11,026 nt of DNA, taken from positions 1 to 11,026 of the forward strand of contig DAIDIS010000189.1 in NCBI GenBank assembly GCA_027451785.1, given 5' to 3'. Below, one piece after another: positions 1 through 8,771 of the stretch. The translations under genes were made by a program, and so were the position numbers. A model generated the notes under the pieces. The model saw only the letters and a list, made by a program, of their open reading frames with translations. It searched no databases and was not told the origin of the DNA. The DNA is from Acidimicrobiales bacterium. Its GTDB lineage: Bacteria > Actinomycetota > Acidimicrobiia > Acidimicrobiales > JAKAVM01. The first letter of the stretch is position 1, and each line of letters begins with the position of its first letter.

Positions 1-994
1 GAATGTCAGGAGTTGCAATCAGCTTCAGCTCAGGCGGCCCCTCGTCCTTGTGAACCTTTTGCGGTGCCGGGTTCGCAGGTGTGAAATCCGCAACCGCGGC
101 AGCCATGATGACGACGTCCATTTCACCCGAAGAACCAAGCACGGCTTCCGCCATTTGCGCTGCGGTCTCCACTCTTGTTTTGTTGACCCCCGCAGGCAGT
201 TGCAGCATCCCGTCATCGAGCGTGGTGACGACGGTCACCTCGGCGCCGAGTTTTGCTGCCTCCTCGGCCAGTGCGTAACCCTGCTTTCCCGAAGAGCAAT
301 TCCCAATAAACCTGACGGGGTCAATTGCCTCGCGAGTGCCACCTGCGCTCACCAGTACGCGAAGGCCACTCATTGGACCCAGCGTTCCCGCCGTGGCCCG
401 TGAATTGCCGGATCCCGCAAGCGCTCCGTTGATCGCGCGCATGATTTCATCAGGCTCCGCCAAGCGACCTTGCCCACTGTCTCCCCCGGCAAGCCTTCCG
501 GTCTCCGGCGGAACGACGACGACACCTCGCGCAACCAGTCTTGCAATGTTTTCCTGCGTCACGGCTGCATTCCACATTTCGGTGTGCATAGCCGGACATA
601 CGACAAGGGGGCCGTCGTACGCCAGCGCGGTTGCCGAGACGATATCGTCAGCAAATCCATTCGCCAACTTTGCGAGAGTGTTCGCGGTCGCCGGGACCAC
701 GACCATTAAGTCACAATCGGCCGCAAGCTTGGTGTGCGCGAGCGGGTCATCTGAGTCCCACAGGTCCGTACGAACCGGCTCCGAAGCCAACGCGGAAACC
801 GTTGTAGGGCCAAGAAACTTTGTAGCGGCTACCGTCATCAACGGGCTAACCCAATAGCCTGAATCCACCAGTCTTCGGCATATCTCTATCGCCTTATAGG
901 CGGCGATTCCTCCTGTGACCGCAAGAACGACCTTGGTTCTCCCGTCTTTCGACGGTTCTCGAGGTTGCGCCGGACGATCGGGCGTTGTGACCAT
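1..994 (-). CDS. coaBC: Bifunctional phosphopantothenoylcysteine decarboxylase / phosphopantothenate-cysteine ligase CoaBC, 3' end beyond window
   Basis: CoaBC makes 4'-phosphopantetheine in coenzyme A synthesis: the CoaB half joins 4'-phosphopantothenate to cysteine using CTP and the flavin-dependent CoaC half decarboxylates the product. I translated 331 codons without a stop; the gene runs off the left edge. CoaC (about residues 20-190) shows VTGGIAAYK at 26-34, the probable catalytic His87 (LAHTKLA), PATANTLAKLANGFADD and a PAMHTEMW motif at 134-141. CoaB begins near residue 210 with SAGGTREAIDPVRFIGN, SSGKQG, then AAAVADF and KVHKDEGPPELKL. The ATG at 992-994 is the first start after an in-frame TGA and gives an 18-residue tail before the flavoprotein fold. 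It lies 61 nt after rpoZ with only a weak AGGA far upstream. The PxMNxxMW motif carries His in place of Asn, and the substrate-flap Cys is Gly170; I recall similar changes in mycobacterial CoaBC. Identity is very sure. Confidence 0.96.
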   Translation of the reverse strand, partial: MVTTPDRPAQPREPSKDGRTKVVLAVTGGIAAYKAIEICRRLVDSGYWVSPLMTVAATKFLGPTTVSALASEPVRTDLWDSDDPLAHTKLAADCDLMVVVPATANTLAKLANGFADDIVSATALAYDGPLVVCPAMHTEMWNAAVTQENIARLVARGVVVVPPETGRLAGGDSGQGRLAEPDEIMRAINGALAGSGNSRATAGTLGPMSGLRVLVSAGGTREAIDPVRFIGNCSSGKQGYALAEEAAKLGAEVTVVTTLDDGMLQLPAGVNKTRVETAAQMAEAVLGSSGEMDVVIMAAAVADFTPANPAPQKVHKDEGPPELKLIATPDI

Positions 995-997
995 TAT

Positions 998-1051
998 CCG
1001 GGCATCAATCCTGAAGTCAGCCTCAGCCCGGAATCAGCCGAGCCATTCAGG
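998..1051 (-). repeat. Overlapping inverted repeats and GGCTGA copies in the rpoZ-coaBC spacer
   Basis: The 61-nt spacer holds several inverted repeats that cannot all pair at once. On the minus strand CCTGAA (1051-1046) matches TTCAGG (1015-1010), CTCGGC (1042-1037) can pair with GCTGAG (1027-1022, one G-U), and CCGGGC (1031-1026) matches GCCCGG (1003-998). The last arm ends 3 nt before the coaBC ATG. GGCTGA occurs three times (1039-1034, 1028-1023, 1022-1017), the last two in tandem. There is no T-run, so it is not a standard terminator. A role in limiting coaBC translation is inference only. Confidence 0.4.
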
Positions 1052-1055
1052 CTCC

Positions 1056-1409
1056 TTACGAAGACTCTCCCGAGCCATCCGCGTCGGCATCTTCACCGGC
1101 TTCGGAAACCGAAGTCTTCGCTGAAGATACGGCCGCCAGCAACGGAGCACTCTTGTTCTCGGTCTCATCCGTTTCGTCAATGACTTCTGCAGGAATCATG
1201 ACGATTTTGTCCGCTGCAATTTCCTCCATCGCAATCGATAGCGGCTTTCGAGAGACAGATGTCACTTGAGGAGGAACGATGGCACCAAGGCCCTCACCCA
1301 ACTGATTGAAGTACGAATTGATCTGTCGGCCCCGCTTAGCCGCTAAAGAGACAAGGGCGAACTTGGAGCCAACCCTGTCCATCAAAGCCTCAATGGGCGG
1401 GTTCATCAT
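1056..1409 (-). CDS. rpoZ: DNA-directed RNA polymerase omega subunit
   Basis: Omega is the small RNA polymerase subunit that binds and helps fold beta prime. The 117-residue product has the family core at the start: NPPIEALMDRVGSKFALV (3-20), AAKRGRQINSYFNQLGEG (23-40) and KPLSIAMEEIAADKI (55-69). After residue 75 comes an acidic, low-complexity tail of about 43 residues (TDETEN, SEAGEDADADGSGESS) with no recognisable fold. I chose the ATG at 1409, 13 nt after the gmk stop, because NPPI is near the usual N-terminus of actinobacterial omega; a second ATG follows directly. No strong Shine-Dalgarno is visible, so coupling to gmk is likely. A start at 1463 would add 18 residues overlapping gmk and is less likely. 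Its place between gmk and coaBC is the standard actinobacterial order. Confidence 0.93.
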   Translation of the reverse strand: MMNPPIEALMDRVGSKFALVSLAAKRGRQINSYFNQLGEGLGAIVPPQVTSVSRKPLSIAMEEIAADKIVMIPAEVIDETDETENKSAPLLAAVSSAKTSVSEAGEDADADGSGESS

Positions 1410-1422
1410 CGAGTTTCGCGCT

Positions 1423-1968
1423 TCAGTCACCGTTTGTCTGTCCCTTTCGTCTGCAGCGCTCAATTATATCCGCAAGCTGATCGACAGCACGCTCAAGGTC
1501 GACATTCACCAGCCGGTAGTCCGCGATCGGGGCGATCTCTTCAACTTCGTGCTTGCCGATGTTCAGCCTCTCGCGTATCGCTTCGCTACTGTCGCCACGG
1601 TCTCGAAGGCGCTGCTCTTCGGTGTCCCAGCTAGGTGCGGTCACCAGAATAATGACGCTATTCGGGCGCATGGCCTTGATCGCCTTAGCGCCTTGCGAGT
1701 CGATCTCAAGGAGGAGATCGCAATCCCCCGGCGGGTCGACCAACGGAGTCCCATAGAAGTTTCCCGAGAACTCGGCCCACTCCAAGAACCCATCCGCTGA
1801 AACCATGTCGCTGAATTGCTCACGACTGACAAACGTGTAGGCATCTGCAGACTCACCAGGCCTCGGAGGCCTGGTGGTCCACGACCTGCTTAGCCAGATA
1901 CGCGAATCTCTCGCTGAGATTCGCCTGGCCAACGTGCTCTTGCCCACCCCTCCGGGGCCGGCAAGCAC
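1423..1968 (-). CDS. gmk: Guanylate kinase
   Basis: Guanylate kinase phosphorylates GMP to GDP with ATP in purine nucleotide metabolism. The 181-residue product has the P-loop GPGGVGKST at 4-12, the GMP-binding segment SRSWTTRPPRPGE (27-39), AYTF (43-46), FLEWAEFSGNFYGTP (61-75), DLLLEIDSQGAKAI (84-97) and the lid segment QRLRDRGDSSEAI (119-131), all as in the family. The start is uncertain. The GTG at 1968 is the only conventional start in frame near the P-loop, but it cuts into the first beta strand: the frame reads VAETFVLAGPGG upstream. The only strong Shine-Dalgarno, AAGGAG inside the end of mihF, lies 5 nt before an in-frame GTA at 1983, not before this GTG. The stop is 13 nt before rpoZ. 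Two perfect inverted repeats lie in the coding sequence (1854-1876 and 1701-1720). Function is very sure, the 5' end is not. Confidence 0.94.
   Translation of the reverse strand: MLAGPGGVGKSTLARRISARDSRIWLSRSWTTRPPRPGESADAYTFVSREQFSDMVSADGFLEWAEFSGNFYGTPLVDPPGDCDLLLEIDSQGAKAIKAMRPNSVIILVTAPSWDTEEQRLRDRGDSSEAIRERLNIGKHEVEEIAPIADYRLVNVDLERAVDQLADIIERCRRKGQTNGD
1701..1720 (-). repeat. Perfect 7-bp inverted repeat inside gmk
   Basis: CGATCTC (1701-1707) and GAGATCG (1714-1720) are exact inverted copies around a 6-nt loop. They cover the codons of the conserved DLLLEID stretch of guanylate kinase. It may be a by-product of that motif; it is recorded because a longer hairpin lies 134 nt further upstream in the same gene. 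Confidence 0.45.
1854..1876 (-). repeat. Perfect 10-bp inverted repeat inside gmk
   Basis: CACCAGGCCT (1854-1863) and AGGCCTGGTG (1867-1876) are exact inverted copies with a 3-nt loop, a GC-rich hairpin in the mRNA. It covers the codons of TTRPPRPG, the conserved GMP-binding segment. The near-symmetric peptide R-P-P-R-P favours such a repeat, but the perfect match depends on the same Arg and Pro codons (AGG CCT) being used on both sides. No T-run follows, so it is not an intrinsic terminator. Confidence 0.55.
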
Positions 1969-1979
1969 GAACGTCTCTG

Positions 1980-2294
1980 CTACTTGGTCTCCTTGAGAAG
2001 AGCCTCTTTCTGATTGGCACCAAGGCCCTGAACCCTGCGGGTGTCGGAGATTCCGATCTCCTCCATCATCCGACGGGCTTTGACCTTGCCCAATCCAGGC
2101 AACGACTCGAGGACCGAGACGACCTTCATCTTGCCGATCATCTCGTCGCTCGCTCCCTTGTCAAGGAGCTCCTTCAGAGATATTCGGCCCATCTTGAGCT
2201 TCTCTTTGATCTCGGCACGAGCCTTGCGGGCTTCGGCGGCCTTCTTCAATGCAGCTTGACGCTGTTCTGGTGTTAGTTGCGGAGGCAAAGGCAT
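1980..2294 (-). CDS. mihF: Actinobacterial integration host factor (mIHF/sIHF family)
   Basis: This family is a small, basic nucleoid protein found in Actinomycetota that binds duplex DNA without clear sequence preference and shapes the chromosome; it was first known as the host factor for L5 phage integration. The 104-residue product has a long charged N-terminal helix (LTPEQRQAALKKAAEARKAR), then LKMGRISLKELLDKG, then the helix-two-turn-helix DNA-binding part with VLESLPGLGKVKARRMMEEI (61-80), and ends TRRVQGLGANQKEALLKETK, all family hallmarks. I chose the ATG at 2294: it gives the family's usual length and MPLPPQLT start, and a promoter lies exactly 7 nt upstream of it. No Shine-Dalgarno precedes it, which fits a leaderless transcript. 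A frame extension to 2393 gives unrelated sequence. gmk follows 11 nt downstream, the usual neighbour. Identity is sure. Confidence 0.95.
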   Translation of the reverse strand: MPLPPQLTPEQRQAALKKAAEARKARAEIKEKLKMGRISLKELLDKGASDEMIGKMKVVSVLESLPGLGKVKARRMMEEIGISDTRRVQGLGANQKEALLKETK

Positions 2295-2301
2295 GGCGGG
2301 C

Positions 2302-2330
2302 ACAGTAGCGCCTCTTTGCGAAGCTTTCCA
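2302..2330 (-). promoter_or_regulatory. Candidate leaderless promoter of mihF-gmk-rpoZ-coaBC
   Basis: On the minus strand TGGAAA (2330-2325, 4 of 6 matches to TTGACA) is followed after exactly 17 nt by TACTGT (2307-2302, the TAnnnT form of a -10 box). Seven nucleotides then separate the -10 box from the mihF ATG, the distance at which transcription usually begins. This predicts an mRNA starting at or next to the start codon, and explains the missing ribosome binding site. Leaderless genes are common in Actinomycetota. Confidence 0.55.
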
Positions 2331-2366
2331 GCACCAACAGGCATTATTGTGTCGAAAATTGATCTG

Positions 2367-2382
2367 CAGGCCTTTTGACCTG
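2367..2382 (-). terminator. Weak possible terminator after pyrF
   Basis: On the minus strand CAGGTC and GGCCTG can form a 6-bp stem (one G-U) around an AAAA loop. Eight nucleotides later comes only a short TTTT. It lies between pyrF and the mihF promoter, the right place to end the pyr transcript, but the stem is short and the T-run displaced, so partial read-through is likely if it works at all. Confidence 0.25.
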
Positions 2383-2426
2383 GGTTTATGCACAAATCAT
2401 TGAATGCCGTACCGTTAGGGAGAATG

Positions 2427-3131
2427 TCACTTTGAAGTGTCGGCCAACTCCAGTGAGATTTGCTTTGCGGCAAGCGCTGGGTCTTGGGCACCGGTAACTG
2501 CGCGCCCAATGACCAGCAGGTCCGCTCCGGCATTTAACGCCGCCGACGGCGTCGCAGAACGGAGCTGGTCATCAGCACCGCTGCCTAAAGGCCGAATTCC
2601 AGGAACCACTCTCAACAGACCCCCGGCAAGATTTCCGGCGATTTCAAGATCGGCAGCCGAACAAACGAGACCTCCACAACCCGCAGCCTTGATTGCCGAG
2701 CAACGCTGCGCCACAAGCTCGTCGGAATGTACCGGGTCGCTGGTCAGCACCGTAACCCCAAGTGCGAGGGGCGATGGAAGCCCTGCTTCAAGGGCACCTT
2801 CGGTCAAGCCCTCGGCGCCCGCTGACAGCATCGATTCCCCACCGGCTCCATGGATCGTAAGGTACTTGGCGCCAAGGCCTCCTATGACCTTGGAAGCCCG
2901 CCGGACCGTCGTGGGGATATCAAAGAGTTTGAGGTCGGCAAATACGGCGAATCCGTCGTCAAGAAACGCCTCGACCGCGTCGGGTCCGGCAGCGCTATAA
3001 AGCTCCAGCCCGACCTTTACTACACCGAAATACTCCTTCACCAAGGAGGCCATCCTGGTCGCAGCCACAAGGTCGTCGAAATCCAATGCGAGAACAAGTC
3101 TGTCGCGGTCGGTTGAATGCAAGTTGCTCAT
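2427..3131 (-). CDS. pyrF: Orotidine 5'-phosphate decarboxylase, type 1
   Basis: PyrF removes CO2 from orotidine 5'-monophosphate to give UMP, the last step of de novo pyrimidine synthesis. The 234-residue protein has the TIM-barrel family signature: ALDFDD near 15-20, KVGLE at 39-43, the catalytic Asp-Lys-x-x-Asp array in FADLKLFDIP (D66, K68, D71), IHGAGGE, PGIRPLG and the phosphate-binding GRAVTGAQDP near the C-terminus. Its length and the DLKLFDI motif match the short type 1 enzymes of Bacillus and Escherichia coli, whereas mycobacterial PyrF is a longer type 2 protein of about 270 residues. The ATG at 3131 starts MSNLHSTDRDRLVLALD, a normal N-terminus; only a weak purine stretch lies upstream. 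It is 197 nt downstream of pyrD and 132 nt upstream of mihF. Confidence 0.96.
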   Translation of the reverse strand: MSNLHSTDRDRLVLALDFDDLVAATRMASLVKEYFGVVKVGLELYSAAGPDAVEAFLDDGFAVFADLKLFDIPTTVRRASKVIGGLGAKYLTIHGAGGESMLSAGAEGLTEGALEAGLPSPLALGVTVLTSDPVHSDELVAQRCSAIKAAGCGGLVCSAADLEIAGNLAGGLLRVVPGIRPLGSGADDQLRSATPSAALNAGADLLVIGRAVTGAQDPALAAKQISLELADTSK

Positions 3132-3328
3132 TTTCAGTCTTTACTTTCTTTGGGATACTGCTCCGGCCACCTCTGGCTTTCAATCACAATAGAGTGCGAC
3201 CACACTCCAGGTGTGCGAATGAATGCTAAATGAGTGGGCCAACTTCGCCTATTTCAGAGAGTCGCCCATATCATTTGTTGCCTAAGCCCATGTCGGTGCA
3301 GGCCGATTTCACGTTGCCGAGATCAGCC
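3132..3328. other. Intergenic spacer between pyrD and pyrF
   Basis: This 197-nt stretch has no plausible gene on either strand. It is the longest gap in the window and splits pyrF from the rest of the pyr genes. I saw no convincing -35/-10 pair; TATTGT on the minus strand just before the TTGAAA near 3178-3183 lacks a good -35 box. Two short perfect inverted repeats overlap: GAGTG/CACTC (3192-3207) and CACAC/GTGTG (3201-3215), so only one can form at a time. No T-run follows either. Confidence 0.5.
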
Positions 3329-4258
3329 TCACCCGGAAGGTAGGGCTGCTCCGACAATTTCTTTTACTTCGCTTACGCCACGATCGGCACACCAGCTCTT
3401 TAGACCGTTCAGCACATCCATTGGCGCCCTTGGGTTTAGAAACGTCGCCGTCCCCACTTGTACCGCGTTCGCACCGGCCATCATCAATTCGACGGCATCT
3501 CTTCCGTTCATCACCCCACCCACACCGATGATTCCGGCGTCGGGAAAGCTTTCTCTGCATTGCATGACGCACCTAACGGCTACCGGGTGAAGCGCAGGCC
3601 CGGATAATCCACCGGTCACACCCCCCAATGCCGGGCGTCGGGCTTCGATATCGATTTTCGCTCCCACAAGCGTATTGATCAGCGTCAACGCGGATGCGCC
3701 CGCCGTAAGAGCTGCACCGGCAATTTCGGTAATGTCCGGCACATTTGGCGATAGTTTCGCCCATATCGGAATCCCGCTTTGAGAGAGAATTTGAACGATT
3801 TGCGCGGTCATTTGCGCTGAGTGTGCAAACAACTTCTTAGAGTCCTCCGTATTTGGACAGCTAACGTTTGCCTCCACAGCAACAACCTTGCCGGCGAGTG
3901 GCCTAAGCAAATTTGCCACCTCTATAAAGTCTTTTGTTGACCGGCCCCAAACGCTCAATACCGGCTTGGCTTTGCGTTCGAGTAACCGAGGTAAGTGTCC
4001 GTCCACCCACTCCCGAATGCCCATTCCCTGCAATCCAACGCTGTTGAGCATTCCTCCTTGAGTACCCGTAATCCGCAATGGAGGATTCCCGTCCCAAGGA
4101 AAGCACGAAAGGGACTTGGCCACCACGGCTCCAAGGCAAGCAAGGTCGAAGTATCCGGACAACTCGTCCGAGTATCCTGAAGTCCCGGCCGCAGTCATGA
4201 CCGGGTTGGCCAGTTCGATACCGCCCACGTTCACCGTGAGGTTAACGGGTGTACTCAA
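3329..4258 (-). CDS. pyrD: Dihydroorotate dehydrogenase, class 1B catalytic subunit
   Basis: PyrD oxidises dihydroorotate to orotate using FMN. The 309-residue protein is a TIM barrel close to the Bacillus class 1B type: PVMTAAGTSGY at 19-29, FMN-binding Lys48, NPPLRI (58-63), GMLNSVGLQ (69-77), the catalytic Cys134 in NVSCPN (class 2 enzymes have Ser), KLSPNV (168-173), TLINT, VTGGLSGPALHPVA (214-227) and GVGGV. It has no N-terminal membrane segment, so it is cytosolic. Class 1B enzymes normally pass electrons to NAD through PyrK, an FAD/iron-sulphur subunit usually encoded next door; none is in this window. The TTG start at 4258 is chosen because GGGAG sits 7 nt upstream and the next residues match the family N-terminus. 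It follows carB by 38 nt. Confidence 0.95.
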   Translation of the reverse strand: MSTPVNLTVNVGGIELANPVMTAAGTSGYSDELSGYFDLACLGAVVAKSLSCFPWDGNPPLRITGTQGGMLNSVGLQGMGIREWVDGHLPRLLERKAKPVLSVWGRSTKDFIEVANLLRPLAGKVVAVEANVSCPNTEDSKKLFAHSAQMTAQIVQILSQSGIPIWAKLSPNVPDITEIAGAALTAGASALTLINTLVGAKIDIEARRPALGGVTGGLSGPALHPVAVRCVMQCRESFPDAGIIGVGGVMNGRDAVELMMAGANAVQVGTATFLNPRAPMDVLNGLKSWCADRGVSEVKEIVGAALPSG

Positions 4259-4265
4259 GCAACGT

Positions 4266-4270
4266 CTCCC
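4266..4270 (-). promoter_or_regulatory. Ribosome binding site of pyrD
   Basis: GGGAG on the minus strand, with a 7-nt spacer to the TTG codon at 4258. It is the reason for accepting a TTG start there; the first in-frame ATG, at residue 21, would delete the first strand of the barrel. Confidence 0.7.
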
Positions 4271-4296
4271 ACTTGGATTGACACCCGATCCTCACC

Positions 4297-7622
<3,326 letters not shown>

Positions 7623-7623
<1 letters not shown>

Positions 7624-8759
7624 CAGGCATTACCTCCCGAGATCCAATCCGACATCAAGGAAGCGAAATCGTCAAAAAGGTACCTGGCGTCGTGCGGACC
7701 AGGACCGGCTTCTGGATGATATTGAACGGAAAAAGCGGGCCCATCGAGACAACGAACTCCTTCGAGAACTCCGTCGTTCAGGTTGGTGTGGGTTATCTGA
7801 AGCGAACTCGGCAAATCCGAGTCAACCGCATAATTGTGGTTGTGACTGGTGATCTCCACCTTGTCCTTCCCGATTCGCTTTACCGGGTGATTACCACCGT
7901 GATGCCCGAACTTGAGCTTGTAGGTCTTTGCTCCCAGTGCCCTACACATAACCTGATGACCCAAGCAGATGCCGAAAACCGGCACCCTACCGACCAGCCC
8001 CCTCACCGTGTCCTCGGCAAAACCCAGCGCCGAAGGGTCCCCTGGTCCATTCGAAAGGAAGACTCCATTCGGCGAGAGCGCCAATATCTCCTCCGCCGTG
8101 GTGCCCGCGGGTACGACCGTCGTATCTGCAATCCTTGCCAGCTGTCGGATGATGGACGTCTTAATGCCGAAGTCCATCGCTACGACCTTGTACCTGCCGC
8201 CTTCTCCCGCCCGATAAGGAGAATCGGTGGTTACGGACGAAGCCAAGTCTTTCCCATCGGTCCCGGTCTCGGCTTTGGCAGCAACCAAGAGCGCCTCGTA
8301 GTCGGCGGTTCCGAATGCCACTTGGGCTGTGCCGTGTTCCCTCAGTTTCCTGGTCAGCCTCCGCGTATCCACTCCCGTGATCACCGGGACCTTCTCCGCC
8401 TTCAGGTAGTCCCCAAGTGAACCTGCGTGTCTCCAGTTGCTCGGGCGGCGTGCAAGGTCTCTCACGACAATACCGTTCAAAAAGACCGTTCTTGATTCAT
8501 CGTCTTCCGGGCTGACCCCATAGTTGCCGATGTGAGGATAGGTAAACGCCACCACTTGGCCGGCATAAGAAGGGTCGGTAATTACTTCTTGGTATCCGCT
8601 CATCACGGTGTTGAAAACCAACTCGCCCGTGGCGATACCGTTGGTCGGTCCGAACCCGGCGCAATTGCCCTCAAACGACTCCCCGTCCGCAAACACCAAC
8701 AATGCTCCAGCTCCATCCAGCCAGGAAACACCTTTACTCAATTCGTCACTCCCATCCAA
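7623..8759 (-). CDS. carA: Carbamoyl-phosphate synthase small (glutaminase) subunit
   Basis: CarA hydrolyses glutamine and passes ammonia to CarB. The 378-residue protein has the N-terminal CPSase domain (ALLVFADG at 19-26, GELVFNTVMSGYQE at 45-58, DPSYAGQ at 62-68, GNYG, VITGVDTRRLTRKLRE at 126-141) and a C-terminal class I glutamine amidotransferase domain starting near 190 (VVAMDFGIK, SNGPGDPS). The catalytic triad is complete: Cys265 in FGICLGHQ, His348 and Glu350 in YHPEAGPGPHD. The TTG at 8759 is used as start: AGG lies 7 nt upstream and it is 12 nt after the pyrC stop. It gives about 16 residues before the usual family start; a later TTG at 8741 is possible. The stop overlaps the carB start. 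Between pyrC and carA, many actinobacteria carry a small membrane protein gene that is absent here. Confidence 0.97.
7633..7637 (-). promoter_or_regulatory. Ribosome binding site of carB inside the end of carA
   Basis: GGAGG on the minus strand lies within the last codons of carA, 9 nt before the carB ATG. With the TGATG stop/start overlap it supports coupled translation of the two subunits, which work as a 1:1 complex. Confidence 0.7.
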
Positions 8760-8771
8760 GTTTCTACCTAT

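Noticed and set aside
336..857. Plus-strand open frame of 173 codons opposite coaBC
   Set aside because: The minus strand encodes an unbroken CoaBC with all motifs; the plus frame has none.
1410..1463. Longer rpoZ start at 1463
   Set aside because: It overlaps gmk by 41 nt and adds residues that look like shadow sequence; the family core begins right at the ATG at 1409.
2295..2393. N-terminal extension of mihF to the ATG at 2393
   Set aside because: The added 33 residues are unlike the family, and the promoter -10 box lies inside this stretch directly before the shorter start.
2537..2552. Perfect 6-bp inverted repeat ACGCCG/CGGCGT inside pyrF
   Set aside because: It is short, lies within Ala/Ser codons in GC-rich coding sequence, and such repeats are expected by chance.
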